DNA of 64,000 bases from Nitrospira sp. (GTDB lineage: Bacteria > Nitrospirota > Nitrospiria > Nitrospirales > Nitrospiraceae). The position numbers and the translations under genes were made by a program. The notes beneath the pieces are model-generated. The model searched no databases. It was not told the DNA's origin and saw only the letters and a program-made list of their open reading frames with translations. Location: NCBI GenBank assembly GCA_030123605.1, contig CP126123.1, positions 4,121,237 to 4,185,236 on the forward strand, read 5' to 3'. This document shows positions 1 through 8,898 of the stretch, piece after piece (position 1 is the first letter of the stretch; every line of letters starts with the position of its first letter).

Positions 1-2
1 CG

Positions 3-809
3 GTATCCATGCTGTCGATGGCCGGGATTGTCGTGGCGATCGATGCCTTCGGGCCGATCACCGACAATGCGGGAGGCATCGCGGAAATGTCGCACCTCGG
101 CAGCGAAGTGCGGAACATCACCGACCCGCTCGACGCGGTCGGCAACACGACGAAGGCGGTGACCAAGGGTTATGCCATCGGGTCTGCAGCCTTAGCGGCC
201 GTCGTGCTGTTCGCCGAGTTCTCACGCGAAGTGGCGGCATACAATCCCGCTCTGGCTGCGTTCGACCTTTCCGATCCCAAGGTCCTGGTGGGGCTGTTCC
301 TGGGCGGGATGTTGCCGTTCATTTTCGGTGCGCTCTGCATGAAAGCGGTGGGAGAAGCGGCTGGTCTGGTCGTCGAAGAGGTCCGACGGCAGTTTCGGAC
401 GATCAAGGGCATCATGGAAGGGACCGGCAAACCTGAATATGGCACCTGTGTGGATATCGTGACACAGGCGGCGATTCAGAAGATGATGATCCCAGGGTTG
501 ATTCCCGTGGCCTCGCCGATTCTGGTCGGGGCGATCCTCGGTCCTCAGGCGCTCGGCGGCGTGCTTGTCGGCAGCATCGTGACGGGGCTGTTCGTCGCGA
601 TTTCGATGACCAGCGGTGGCGGCGCCTGGGATAACGCCAAGAAATACATTGAGGAGCAGGGCTTGAAGGGTACCGAGACCCACAAGGCGGCGGTGACCGG
701 CGATACGGTCGGCGACCCCTATAAAGATACGGCTGGTCCGGCAATCAACCCGATGATCAAGGTCATCAACATCGTCGCGCTGCTGATCGTCTCGCTGATT
801 GTCAAATAG
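3..809 (+). CDS. hppA: Membrane-bound proton-pumping pyrophosphatase, C-terminal part (5' end outside window)
   Basis: This is the last 268 codons of a membrane pyrophosphatase, which hydrolyses PPi at the cytoplasmic face and pumps H+ across the inner membrane. The reading frame is open from the window edge, so the start is missing. Visible family features are the Asp-rich segment [12 protein letters not shown] near the beginning, hydrophobic helices, and the C-terminal substrate loop with DNAKK and [14 protein letters not shown]. The segment [10 protein letters not shown] carries Lys and Thr at the positions that in this family mark K+-independent enzymes (K+-dependent ones have Ala and Gly there), so I call it the K+-insensitive H+ type. 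A nitrite oxidiser with a low energy yield could use it to conserve energy from biosynthetic PPi. Confidence 0.95.
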   Translation, partial: VSMLSMAGIVVAIDAFGPITDNAGGIAEMSHLGSEVRNITDPLDAVGNTTKAVTKGYAIGSAALAAVVLFAEFSREVAAYNPALAAFDLSDPKVLVGLFLGGMLPFIFGALCMKAVGEAAGLVVEEVRRQFRTIKGIMEGTGKPEYGTCVDIVTQAAIQKMMIPGLIPVASPILVGAILGPQALGGVLVGSIVTGLFVAISMTSGGGAWDNAKKYIEEQGLKGTETHKAAVTGDTVGDPYKDTAGPAINPMIKVINIVALLIVSLIVK

Positions 810-896
810 TGGAAGACGTAACGCGTGACGCGTATTGCCCGGAGCGCTCCGAGCGAATAACCACCTACGAACGACGGTCTGCGTTTGCCTGTCGGC

Positions 897-926
897 TTGA
901 CGCGTTCGGCGACCCTAGAGTAATGT
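897..926 (+). promoter_or_regulatory. Candidate sigma70-type promoter of pup
   Basis: TTGACG at 897-902 and TAATGT at 921-926 are separated by 18 bp and sit about 50 bp before the pup start codon. The match is good at both boxes. The assignment is by inspection only. Confidence 0.5.
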
Positions 927-975
927 GACGAGAAGGGTTAGTCGTAACAGTTCCTGATTGACGGGAGGTGCTCCG

Positions 976-1173
976 ATGGAGAAACAGGAGAGGAGACCGG
1001 AATCCAGGAAAGAATCCCATAGTAAGGAAGAGGTCAAGCCGAACCCTAAAGTCGTCGAGTCCGGGAAGAAAATGAAAGAGGACATCGACAAGCTGGTCGA
1101 TGAAATCGACGACGTCCTCGAAAAAAATGCCGAAGAATTTGTGAAGAACTACGTGCAAAAGGGGGGGGAATAG
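976..1173 (+). CDS. pup: Prokaryotic ubiquitin-like protein Pup
   Basis: A 65-aa highly charged protein with the Pup signature: a Lys/Glu-rich disordered N-terminal half, then IDKLVDEIDDVLEKNAEEF, then a tail ending in VQKGGE. Pup is ligated through its C-terminal Glu to lysines of target proteins by PafA and delivers them to the Mpa/proteasome machine. The C-terminus already ends in Glu, so no deamidation by Dop would be needed before ligation. The ATG at 976 follows a GGGAGGTG ribosome site at 7 nt; an upstream in-frame TTG at 958 is less likely. No mpa, dop, pafA or prcBA genes are next to it, and it has its own promoter and terminator, so it looks monocistronic. Confidence 0.93.
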   Translation: MEKQERRPESRKESHSKEEVKPNPKVVESGKKMKEDIDKLVDEIDDVLEKNAEEFVKNYVQKGGE

Positions 1174-1187
1174 TCCCCTCCCTTTTT
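1159..1187 (+). terminator. Rho-independent terminator after pup
   Basis: A G8 run that includes the last pup codons pairs with CCCCTCCC across a short AATAGT loop and is followed by TTTTT. It would isolate pup from recJ. Confidence 0.7.
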
Positions 1188-1385
1188 AATTGTGTGCTCC
1201 GTTCCGATCTCCCTCCCTTCACCTGAGGTTCATCCGTCAACCACAGGGCTCATCGCTCCGTTCACCTCATTCTTGTCAGGTCGGTGCCTCGTTTGACAAA
1301 GATGGGGTGAGTCGATACCATTCCCTTTACTTCTCAGTCACTTCTGAATGTTTTGCAGAGAGTCAGGGAGAGAGATAGAGGATCC

Positions 1386-3092
1386 ATGCGGGAAAAACTG
1401 TGGGTATTTCGACCGTCGGATGTTGCATTGCAGAACAACCTGTCGCGGATGTTGTCGATCTCGCCTGTGACGGCATCGGTGTTACTTGCGCGCGGTGTGA
1501 CCACCGCCGATGAGGCGAGTCGATGGATGTCCGGGGCCCCGGACGGTCCGCATGATCCGTTCTTGATTCCCGATATGGAGCTGGCCGTCGAGCGGTTGCA
1601 TCTGGCCCTCTCTCGGCAGGAGCAAGTCTGTTTCTATGGCGACTATGATGTCGATGGGGTGTCGGCCACGAGTCTCTACCTGTCGTTCTATCAAGGCCTC
1701 GGGGGGAATGGCTGCGGGTATATTCCGCATCGAGTCCGAGAGGGATACGGTTTGAACGAAGGGGCGATCCGACATCTGGCACAGGAGGGCGTCACGTTGT
1801 TGGTGACTTCCGACTGCGGTACGACTTCCCATCGCGAGATTGCACTCGCCCGGCAGCTGGGCATGGATGTCGTCGTGACGGATCACCACCAGACGGATGC
1901 CACGATGCCTCCGGCCCTCGCCGTGCTCAATCCCCATCGGCGAGGCGCGATGTATCCGTTCAAGGGACTTTGCTCAGCCGGACTGGCCTATAAGGTGGTG
2001 TCGGCCTACCGACAGCGGTATGGATCAGGCGATGTGGACCCGGAATCCTGCCTGGACCTCGTGGCCTTGGCGACGGTGGCTGATATCGTACCGCTTCAGG
2101 ATGAGAATCGTATCTTGGTTCGAGAAGGGCTCATGCAGATCACGCGCGGCTCACGTTGCGGCATTCGCGCCCTGAAGCAGGTGGCCGGCATCACGAAAGC
2201 CTGTACGAGCGACACCGTCGGCTTCCGCCTGGGTCCTCGTCTGAATGCCGCAGGCCGGTTGGACCATGCGATGGCCTGTGTGCGGCTGTTGACGACGGAA
2301 TCCGATGTGGAGGCCATGCAGATTGCCGAACAATTGGAGCAGCTCAACCGGCAGCGCCAGCAGATCGAAGAAGGGATCACCAGCGAGGCAGCTGCATCCT
2401 TGGCGCCGGATGAATCGGCTGCCGCAATCGTGTTGGGCTCGCGCGATTGGCATCTAGGCGTGGTCGGGATTGTCGCGGCCCGATTAGTGGATCGGTTCCA
2501 TCGGCCGAGCATTGTGATTGCGGTGGATCGGCAAGGAATCGGCAAGGGATCGGCTCGGACGGTGGAGGGTTTTGATCTCTATCAGGGGCTGTCCAAGTGT
2601 CGGGATCTGCTGGAGGCCTATGGCGGTCATCCGAGCGCCGCCGGATTGACAATCAAGGAAACGCGGTTGGAGGAGTTCCGCCGGCGATTCTGCGAAGTGG
2701 TTGCAGAACGGTCTGGCCGCTCCCCTTTCATGCCGACCTTGCATGTCGATGCTGAGGTGAACCTTACGGAGGTCAATTTCAACTTGATCCAAGAGCTCGA
2801 GTCCCTCCATCCCTTCGGAGCCGGCAACCCGGAACCGACGCTGGCGGTTCTCGGCCTCGATGTGGTGGACGCGCGGGTGGTCGGTGAGAAGCATCTCAAA
2901 CTCCGTGTCCGGCAAGGCCGGTCAGTTATCTTTGACAGTATCGGGTTTCGTATGGGCTCGTTTGAAGAGTTGGGGCTCAAGGTCGGCCGCCCGGTCGATT
3001 TGGCCTTTCGTCCCGAACGCAACCATTGGAACGGCTACGATCGGATGCAGTTGCGCATCAAGGCCCTTCGCATGAGCGGTGAGGGATCCTGA
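1386..3092 (+). CDS. recJ: Single-stranded-DNA-specific exonuclease RecJ
   Basis: RecJ degrades single-stranded DNA 5' to 3' in RecF-pathway repair and mismatch repair in the cytoplasm. The 568-aa protein has the DHH phosphoesterase motifs in order: DYDVDGVSA at about residue 75, DCGTTS and TDHHQ at about 135-160, then the DHHA1 motif GGHPSAAG at about 405-412 and a C-terminal OB-like domain. Length is normal for the family. I chose the ATG at 1386 (AGAGG just upstream) over an in-frame TTG at 1353. The stop codon lies 2 nt before the rel start codon, so the two genes are probably co-transcribed. Confidence 0.95.
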   Translation: MREKLWVFRPSDVALQNNLSRMLSISPVTASVLLARGVTTADEASRWMSGAPDGPHDPFLIPDMELAVERLHLALSRQEQVCFYGDYDVDGVSATSLYLSFYQGLGGNGCGYIPHRVREGYGLNEGAIRHLAQEGVTLLVTSDCGTTSHREIALARQLGMDVVVTDHHQTDATMPPALAVLNPHRRGAMYPFKGLCSAGLAYKVVSAYRQRYGSGDVDPESCLDLVALATVADIVPLQDENRILVREGLMQITRGSRCGIRALKQVAGITKACTSDTVGFRLGPRLNAAGRLDHAMACVRLLTTESDVEAMQIAEQLEQLNRQRQQIEEGITSEAAASLAPDESAAAIVLGSRDWHLGVVGIVAARLVDRFHRPSIVIAVDRQGIGKGSARTVEGFDLYQGLSKCRDLLEAYGGHPSAAGLTIKETRLEEFRRRFCEVVAERSGRSPFMPTLHVDAEVNLTEVNFNLIQELESLHPFGAGNPEPTLAVLGLDVVDARVVGEKHLKLRVRQGRSVIFDSIGFRMGSFEELGLKVGRPVDLAFRPERNHWNGYDRMQLRIKALRMSGEGS

Positions 3093-3094
3093 GC

Positions 3095-5272
3095 ATGCCG
3101 CATGAGACGGTGACAGACCTCGGTCAATTGATCGAGCGGGTGAAGAGCTACAACGTCGAGGCGGATCTGGACCTCGTGCGCCGGGCCTATGATTTTTCCG
3201 CCAAAGCGCATGAGGGGCAAACGCGCCGGTCCGGCGAGCCTTACCTGCGACATCCCTTGGCGGTTGCCGGCCTGCTGACCCACCTCAAGACCGACGTCAC
3301 CGCTATTGTCGCCGGCCTCCTGCACGACACGCTGGAAGATACGCTGGCCACGCCCCATGAATTGGAACAGCGGTTCGGGAAAGACGTGGTGCATCTGGTT
3401 GACGGCGTCACCAAGATCGGCAAGATCACCTTTCGCAACTACGAAGAAAAGCAGGCGGAGAACTTCCGCAAGATGGTGCTGTCGATGGCGGACGACATTC
3501 GCGTCGTCCTCATCAAGCTGGCGGACCGGCTGCACAACATGCGAACCCTGGAGTATCTCAGCGAGGGTAAGCGGCAGGAAATCGCCCAGGAGACGTTAGA
3601 AATCTATGCCCCGCTGGCCAACCGGCTGGGGATCGGCTGGATCAAGAACGAGTTGGAAGATCTCTGTCTGAAGCATCTCAAGCCGGACGTCTACGAATCG
3701 TTGCGCGTCCGTGTGGCGAAGCGGGACGAGGATCGGCAGCAATACATTTTGGAAGTCGTCGATCTCGTGAAGAAGGCCATGGCCGAGGCGGGATTACAGG
3801 GTGAGGTGTCCGGGCGGCCCAAACATTTGTACGGCATCTATCAGAAAATGGAGAAGCAGTCGATTTCGTTCGAGGAAGTGTACGACCTGGCGGCTCTCCG
3901 TATCATTACCGACACCAAGATGAATTGTTATGCGCTGCTCGGCGTCATCCACTCTCTGTGGCGACCACTGCCCGGACGCTTCAAGGATTACATCGCGATT
4001 CCAAAATCCAACCTCTACCAATCGTTGCATACCACGGTGGTCGGTCCCAAGGGCGAGCATGTGGAATTTCAGATCCGCACGGAGGAGATGCATCGGGTGT
4101 CGGAGCAGGGCATCGCCGCGCATTGGAAATACAAAGAGCAGGGTCGCATCGACGAAAAGGACGGCAAGGTCTTCAGTTGGTTGCGGCAGTTCGTGGAGTG
4201 GCATCAGGACTTGCCGGACAATCGGCAGTTCATGGACTCCGTCAAGCTGGATCTGTTTCATGATGTCGTCTATGTGTTTACTCCCCAAGGCATGGTGAAG
4301 GAGTTGCCCAAAGGCTCCACGCCGGTGGATTTTGCCTACTCCATCCATACGGAGATCGGGGACCATTGTGTGGGTGCCAAGGTCAACGGAAAGATCGTCC
4401 CCCTGAAACATATGTTGGAGAGCGGGGACATGGTGGAAATCTTGACCGCCGCCAACCAAACGCCACACAGGGACTGGCTGAAGTTCGTCCGGACGTCGCG
4501 GGCCAAAACGAAGATCAAACATTGGATCAAGGCGGAGGAGCAGTCCCGTAGCGTCGAGATCGGCAAGCGATTGCTGGAAGCGGAGTTTCGGAGACATGGC
4601 CTGGCGCCGGCTCAGATGATGCGTTCGGAGCAACTTCTCGCGGTGGCAAAACAGGTCGGGTATGAGTCGACGGACGAGTTGGCGGCTGCCGTCGGCTTCG
4701 GACACCTGCCGACCTCCCAGGTAATGAGCAAGCTCGCTCCACCGGCTCTCACGGAGAGCCAGACGTTGGTACAGGAGACGCCCGCGCCGCCGAAATCGGT
4801 CACTGGCCGGGCCGATGACAGGGGAGTGCAGGTCAAGGGTGCACGGGACTTGCTCATGCAGTTGTCGCGCTGCTGCAATCCTGTGCCGGGCGATCGCATT
4901 TTGGGCTACATCACGCGGGGACGGGGGTTGACGATCCATACCGTCGATTGTCCGAATCTGGAAGCGCTGGACTACGATAAAAACCGGCTGGTCGAAGTGG
5001 AGTGGGACCACTCCACGCCCAGCACCCATGCCGTGAAGATTTCGGTCATCGCCGTGGACAAGACCGGGGTACTGGCGCATGTGTCCACGGCTATTTCGGA
5101 ATGCCAGGCGAACATCAGTCGCGCCGAAATTACGACCCGCGAGGATCGGAAGGCGATGCTGGATTTTGTCGTCGAAGTCCTTGACACCGCACATTTGGCC
5201 CGGGTGCTCAAGGCGGTCGAAAAGGTCGATGGCGTGATCACGGTACGGCGGGTTCGTACGTGGCAGGAATGA
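3095..5272 (+). CDS. rel: Bifunctional (p)ppGpp synthetase/hydrolase (RelA/SpoT family)
   Basis: This 725-aa enzyme makes and degrades the stringent-response alarmone (p)ppGpp. The N-terminal HD hydrolase domain shows LLHDTLEDT at about residue 75-80. The synthetase domain includes GRPKHLYGIYQKM and the RFKD form of the RxKD motif, which is the bifunctional rather than the RelA-only variant. A TGS domain follows (VYVFTPQG to VEILT, about 390-450), then a zinc-finger-like segment with SRCCNPVPGD and a C-terminal ACT domain. The hydrolase signature is intact, so one Rel enzyme can set both synthesis and breakdown. It directly follows recJ and is followed 54 bp later by the channel gene on the same strand. 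Confidence 0.95.
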   Translation: MPHETVTDLGQLIERVKSYNVEADLDLVRRAYDFSAKAHEGQTRRSGEPYLRHPLAVAGLLTHLKTDVTAIVAGLLHDTLEDTLATPHELEQRFGKDVVHLVDGVTKIGKITFRNYEEKQAENFRKMVLSMADDIRVVLIKLADRLHNMRTLEYLSEGKRQEIAQETLEIYAPLANRLGIGWIKNELEDLCLKHLKPDVYESLRVRVAKRDEDRQQYILEVVDLVKKAMAEAGLQGEVSGRPKHLYGIYQKMEKQSISFEEVYDLAALRIITDTKMNCYALLGVIHSLWRPLPGRFKDYIAIPKSNLYQSLHTTVVGPKGEHVEFQIRTEEMHRVSEQGIAAHWKYKEQGRIDEKDGKVFSWLRQFVEWHQDLPDNRQFMDSVKLDLFHDVVYVFTPQGMVKELPKGSTPVDFAYSIHTEIGDHCVGAKVNGKIVPLKHMLESGDMVEILTAANQTPHRDWLKFVRTSRAKTKIKHWIKAEEQSRSVEIGKRLLEAEFRRHGLAPAQMMRSEQLLAVAKQVGYESTDELAAAVGFGHLPTSQVMSKLAPPALTESQTLVQETPAPPKSVTGRADDRGVQVKGARDLLMQLSRCCNPVPGDRILGYITRGRGLTIHTVDCPNLEALDYDKNRLVEVEWDHSTPSTHAVKISVIAVDKTGVLAHVSTAISECQANISRAEITTREDRKAMLDFVVEVLDTAHLARVLKAVEKVDGVITVRRVRTWQE

Positions 5273-5326
5273 TTGTCGTCCGAGTTACGAGCTCAAGGTC
5301 TCTGCCCCACATCAGGTGACAACCGC

Positions 5327-6850
5327 ATGGATCTCGGGAGACTAGCCGGTACGGTGATCGGGATTTGTGTCGTCGTGGCCACGGCGCTGATCGGTGTGGC
5401 GTATCTGTCTTCCCGACGCGGCAGGCCGGCACCGCTTCCTCCCTTCTATGCCGGTGGCGTCGCGCTGTTGTTCGTCATCGCGGCGTTGGTGGCCCGCAGT
5501 GAACTGGTCGAGAGTCTTCCGCAAGTGGTCCGCTCCGGACTCGATGTCGCAGCGTGGCTCGGCGTGTCCTTTTTTTTCTTCACGATTCTCGATTATCTGA
5601 TCATCGGTGAGTGGCTGATCGATCGGGGACAGCGGTATATCCCCGACATCGTCCGGCACCTGTTGATCGGTGCCGAAGTCGTGGCTGCGGGAGTGTTGAT
5701 CCTCTGGTTGGTCATGGGGATCAACCTCGTGGCCTTGGTGGCGTTGCCGACCGTGGCGGCAGCGATGGTCGGGGTTGCGTTGAAAGATACGTTGACAAGA
5801 TTTTTTTCCGGCATCGAGTTGGGCAAGATCGTCAAGATCGGGGATTGGATCACGGTGCTCGACCGAGAAGGCGTCGTGACCCATATCGGCATGGAGCATG
5901 TCACGCTCTTGACCCGTACGCAGGACCTTGTGTCGCTACCCAATGATCTCGTGATTCAAAGCGGGGTCACGAATTTTACCCGGCCGACGACGACACACCT
6001 CTGCTCGGTCTACGTCGAAGCCGCCTATCGAACCGCCCCGGATCAGGTGTGCGCAACCTTGATCGAGGCGGCATCGTCCGTGCCGGGAGTCGCGGCGGAC
6101 CCGAAGCCCGTCGCCATGGTGACGGGCTTCAACGAATCGGGCATTCAGTATCGTATCAAGTTTCCCATTTTGGATTACGGACGATACCCCATCATTGAGA
6201 GCTTGGTCCGAACCTATATCTGGCATGCATTTGTACGAAAAGGCATCGAAATTCCGTTCCCTCAACGGGTGGTTCACACTATCGTGGATGGTGATGCGGC
6301 ACCGAAGGAGCAGTCCATCGCGCGGATCATCGCACAACTGACGGCGGTCGATTTTCTTGCCATGCTGGATACGAAGCAGGTCGAAGTCCTGGCACGGGAA
6401 GCGCGGTGGGAATCCTACCTGATCGGTGAGCGGGTGGTCCGCCAGGGCGAGTCAGGAGATGTCCTCTACGTCATCGTGTCGGGACAAGCTGATGTGCGAT
6501 TGGAGCAGGGGGGGCTCAGTTCCACCGTCACGACCCTGAGCGGCGGGCAATTTTTCGGCGAGATGTCGTTGTTGACAGGCGAACCCCGCTCGGCCACGGT
6601 GGTGGCGGCGACGGAACTATCAGTCGTTGCAGTGGGAAAAGATGCTCTCATGCGAATCGTGGAGGACGATCGGCGGTTGCTCGAACGGATCGGTGAGATC
6701 GTGGCTAAGCGCCAGGCGGCCACGGCTGCTGCGAAGACACAGCTGTCTCGTGATGCGGCGGCTCTCTCGGCGGTCACTCACGCTCGCTCGTTGATCGAGC
6801 GCATTCAGAATTTTTTCTGGGGAGACCACAAGCCCATATCGTCGAACTGA
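5327..6850 (+). CDS. MscS-family mechanosensitive channel with C-terminal cyclic-nucleotide-binding domain
   Basis: A 507-aa inner-membrane protein. Residues 1-170 contain four or five hydrophobic helices, and the MscS pore and beta domain follow (VGVALKDTLTRFFSGIELGKIVKIGDW, then the THIGMEHVTLLT and SLPNDLVIQSGVTNF segments). From about residue 350 there is a complete cNMP-binding domain with a typical phosphate cassette, GEMSLLTGEPRSATV. MscS channels open under membrane tension to release solutes, and such fusions are known to respond to cyclic nucleotides. I chose the ATG at 5327 because AGGTGA lies upstream; an in-frame TTG at 5273 immediately after rel has no visible ribosome site. Confidence 0.9.
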   Translation: MDLGRLAGTVIGICVVVATALIGVAYLSSRRGRPAPLPPFYAGGVALLFVIAALVARSELVESLPQVVRSGLDVAAWLGVSFFFFTILDYLIIGEWLIDRGQRYIPDIVRHLLIGAEVVAAGVLILWLVMGINLVALVALPTVAAAMVGVALKDTLTRFFSGIELGKIVKIGDWITVLDREGVVTHIGMEHVTLLTRTQDLVSLPNDLVIQSGVTNFTRPTTTHLCSVYVEAAYRTAPDQVCATLIEAASSVPGVAADPKPVAMVTGFNESGIQYRIKFPILDYGRYPIIESLVRTYIWHAFVRKGIEIPFPQRVVHTIVDGDAAPKEQSIARIIAQLTAVDFLAMLDTKQVEVLAREARWESYLIGERVVRQGESGDVLYVIVSGQADVRLEQGGLSSTVTTLSGGQFFGEMSLLTGEPRSATVVAATELSVVAVGKDALMRIVEDDRRLLERIGEIVAKRQAATAAAKTQLSRDAAALSAVTHARSLIERIQNFFWGDHKPISSN

Positions 6851-6857
6851 AGCCGAG

Positions 6858-7370
6858 CTAGGGCTGTTTGAAGCTCAATCGCATGCCGCGTTGCAATTGA
6901 AGCGCCTCCGTCCGCCCCCCACCCAGTTCCAGAACATAGAGCGCACCTTCGTCGGAATGGTATTGCGGGCAGCCGTCGTCCTGTCTGGTGCAGATGGGGA
7001 CGTTGCGTTCGATATGGATGATCGTTTTCTTCGCATCCATCCAGATGATGTCGAGGGGAATTTTGGTGTTCTTCATCCAAAAGGTCCAGGGCTGGGCGTC
7101 GCCGAAGATGAACAACATGCCGCGGTCGTCTGGGAGGTGTTCGCGAAACATCAAGCCCTGAGCCCGCTTCAGTGCGGTGTCCGCCAATTCAGCTTGGATC
7201 AGGGCGCCGTTCGGTGTCTTGACGGTGATGAGGGTATCGACGGTATGATCGGCGGCTTCGGTTGGTGTCGTCGTTGAAAACAGGGTGATGACCGCTATGC
7301 AGCACATCGAGAGACTCAACACGATTGATCTGCGTCTCCCGAGCAAAAAAAACGTGACGTTTTTCATCAT
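6858..7370 (-). CDS. DUF192 family exported protein
   Basis: A 170-aa protein with an N-terminal signal segment (about residues 15-38, ending near TEAADH) and a DUF192 domain: AELADTALKRAQGLMFREHLPDDRGMLFIF, then WTFWMKNTKIPLDIIWMD and a C-terminal LELGGGRTEAL segment. The family is widespread and mostly uncharacterised; it is usually periplasmic or extracellular. It is convergent with the channel gene, with only 7 bp between the stop codons. No neighbour suggests a specific role. Confidence 0.85.
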   Translation of the reverse strand: MMKNVTFFLLGRRRSIVLSLSMCCIAVITLFSTTTPTEAADHTVDTLITVKTPNGALIQAELADTALKRAQGLMFREHLPDDRGMLFIFGDAQPWTFWMKNTKIPLDIIWMDAKKTIIHIERNVPICTRQDDGCPQYHSDEGALYVLELGGGRTEALQLQRGMRLSFKQP

Positions 7371-7506
7371 GGCCGCATCCTAACTGGCCGCTATTGGGCC
7401 GTCAAGTTGCTTTGAGCGGTGGGAAACTCAACTCGGCGTTGTCTTGCAATTCCGCCGGCCCCTGTGCCATCCTCACCCTATCGCGTGATTCGTAAGGAGG
7501 ATATTC

Positions 7507-7692
7507 ATGAAAGAGAAGCGACGCGTGCTCTATAAAAGAGGCGTGTTTGTCTGTCCGAAGTGCCGTCAATCGTATGTACAGGAAAAGTGGATCGAAGAGT
7601 TCCGCATCCGTTGTCACAAATGCGATTATCGCGGAACCTTGACCGAGGTGTCCGTCGAAGAGCATATGGATGAGGAAACGGTTCGCCGTTAA
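7507..7692 (+). CDS. Small zinc-ribbon protein
   Basis: A 61-aa cytoplasmic protein with two CxxC pairs, CPKC at about residues 17-20 and CHKC at about 37-40, which would bind one zinc ion. The rest is basic in the N-terminal half and acidic at the end. A strong AAGGAGG site lies 6-7 nt before the ATG. The fold is typical of small rubredoxin-like or nucleic-acid-binding ribbons. I do not recognise a named family, and no function is assigned. Confidence 0.7.
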   Translation: MKEKRRVLYKRGVFVCPKCRQSYVQEKWIEEFRIRCHKCDYRGTLTEVSVEEHMDEETVRR

Positions 7693-7831
7693 GGAACTCC
7701 GTCTGTCGGGCGACTATTGTGGAAATCCTTTCCGTACCTTCCGATCGGGAAGTGCCAGTTCGATCAGGTCATTCATAAACCTGACTCTGCCGATTCAGCC
7801 TCCGCTTCTGCAAGCATCAAGAGGGTACGTC

Positions 7832-8446
7832 ATGATTCGACTATGGCGACTGTTGCTTCTTTGTGCAACCGGTTGTCTGGCGACTACCACCGCCGGTCAC
7901 GCTACCGATAGTCCTCCGATCGTCAACGTGCTGGTGGCGTACCACTCTCTTTCCGGTCATACTGAGCGGATGGCCGGAGCAGTGGCCGAAGGGGCCAGGA
8001 CCGTTGTCCGCACGCATGTGATAGTGAAGCGTGTGCACCAGGTCACGGCCGAAGAGTTATTCGCCGCCGATGCTATCGTCCTTGGATCTCCCGTCTATTG
8101 GTCCAATATGGCCGGTGAGGTCAAGGCCTTTATCGACGATTGGCAATTCAAGTTCGGAGTCTTTCCCGAGTTCAAACTCAAGAACAAAGTTGGGGCGGCG
8201 TTTGCCACCGGGGGGCAGATTTCAAGCGGAAAAGAGCTGACGATGGTATCGATTCTGGCGGCGATGCTTGGGAATTATATGATTGTCGTCAGCGGGGGGG
8301 GAGCTTTTGGAGCCTCCGCGACGACAGAAGGCGACAGCCCAGGCCTCGATGAACAAGAGTTGGTCGGAGCCCGTGATTTAGGGCAACGGGTGGCAAATGT
8401 GGCTGCTGCTGTGAAGTGGGGATTAGCTCAAAGAGAAAAACGATAG
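7832..8446 (+). CDS. Exported flavodoxin-like (WrbA-type) protein
   Basis: A 204-aa protein with a hydrophobic leader (about residues 3-25, possible lipobox CATGC) and a flavodoxin fold. YHSLSGHTERMA forms the FMN phosphate loop, GSPVYWSNMAGEVKAFIDDW the second FMN loop, and GGGAFGASATTEGD the third. These match the NAD(P)H:quinone oxidoreductase WrbA group, but WrbA itself is cytoplasmic, so an exported version is unusual. The start at 7832 is preceded by GAGGG; the longer frame from 7670 overlaps the previous gene. Its redox partner and substrate are unknown. Confidence 0.75.
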   Translation: MIRLWRLLLLCATGCLATTTAGHATDSPPIVNVLVAYHSLSGHTERMAGAVAEGARTVVRTHVIVKRVHQVTAEELFAADAIVLGSPVYWSNMAGEVKAFIDDWQFKFGVFPEFKLKNKVGAAFATGGQISSGKELTMVSILAAMLGNYMIVVSGGGAFGASATTEGDSPGLDEQELVGARDLGQRVANVAAAVKWGLAQREKR

Positions 8447-8516
8447 ACGTCTCGCAGATGGGAGAGGAGGGGTTTTGTTTCAGAAACGCCTATGGCTGAC
8501 CGGGCAAGATCGGCTC

Positions 8517-8723
8517 TTAGGAGGGAACAGGTTTGTGGCAGACCCCTTCAAGGTGACTCTTGGCCAAAGCCACCAGCTCATGAATGTTCTTCGCGCAACG
8601 ACCGCAACATCCGATTTCACGCAGACCGAACTCGGCAATGATCTGTCGAGTTGTCACGGAGCCCTGTCGACCGGCTTCCCGCACATCTGATTCCGTCAAG
8701 CCTTTACATAAACAAACATACAT
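8517..8723 (-). CDS. bfd: Bacterioferritin-associated ferredoxin (Bfd-like)
   Basis: A 68-aa [2Fe-2S] protein with the Bfd pattern: MYVCLCKG at the start (CxC) and IGCCGRCAKN at about 35-45, giving the four cluster cysteines (CxC and CxxC). Bfd passes electrons to bacterioferritin to release stored iron. I chose the ATG at 8723 because GGGAG lies 9 nt upstream and the family starts with MYVCLC. An ATG three codons earlier, at 8732, directly abuts that site. A Fur-box-like sequence lies about 70 bp upstream, fitting iron-controlled expression. Confidence 0.88.
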   Translation of the reverse strand: MYVCLCKGLTESDVREAGRQGSVTTRQIIAEFGLREIGCCGRCAKNIHELVALAKSHLEGVCHKPVPS

Positions 8724-8789
8724 GAGTGGCATCTCCCGCTGAATATTTGTTCTTGCCGGATGTAGGGGCCGATTTGTTTGTTTTTTTCG

Positions 8790-8822
8790 ATACTGATAAG
8801 CGTTCTCAACTTTGATCAGTAT
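8790..8822 (-). promoter_or_regulatory. Fur-box-like operator upstream of bfd
   Basis: Positions 8794-8808 read TGATAAGCGTTCTCA, which matches 11 of 14 defined positions of the Fur 7-1-7 consensus TGATAATnATTATCA. It is framed by a perfect 8-bp inverted repeat, ATACTGAT at 8790-8797 and ATCAGTAT at 8815-8822. The site lies 70-100 bp upstream of bfd, a gene commonly repressed by Fur. The match is by eye. Confidence 0.45.
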
Positions 8823-8898
8823 AGCTTCTACTATGAGGCCTGTCAAGCAAGCTCTATAGAACAGCTGATCAATTGAACATTTGGTGGAGGTCTCGGCA

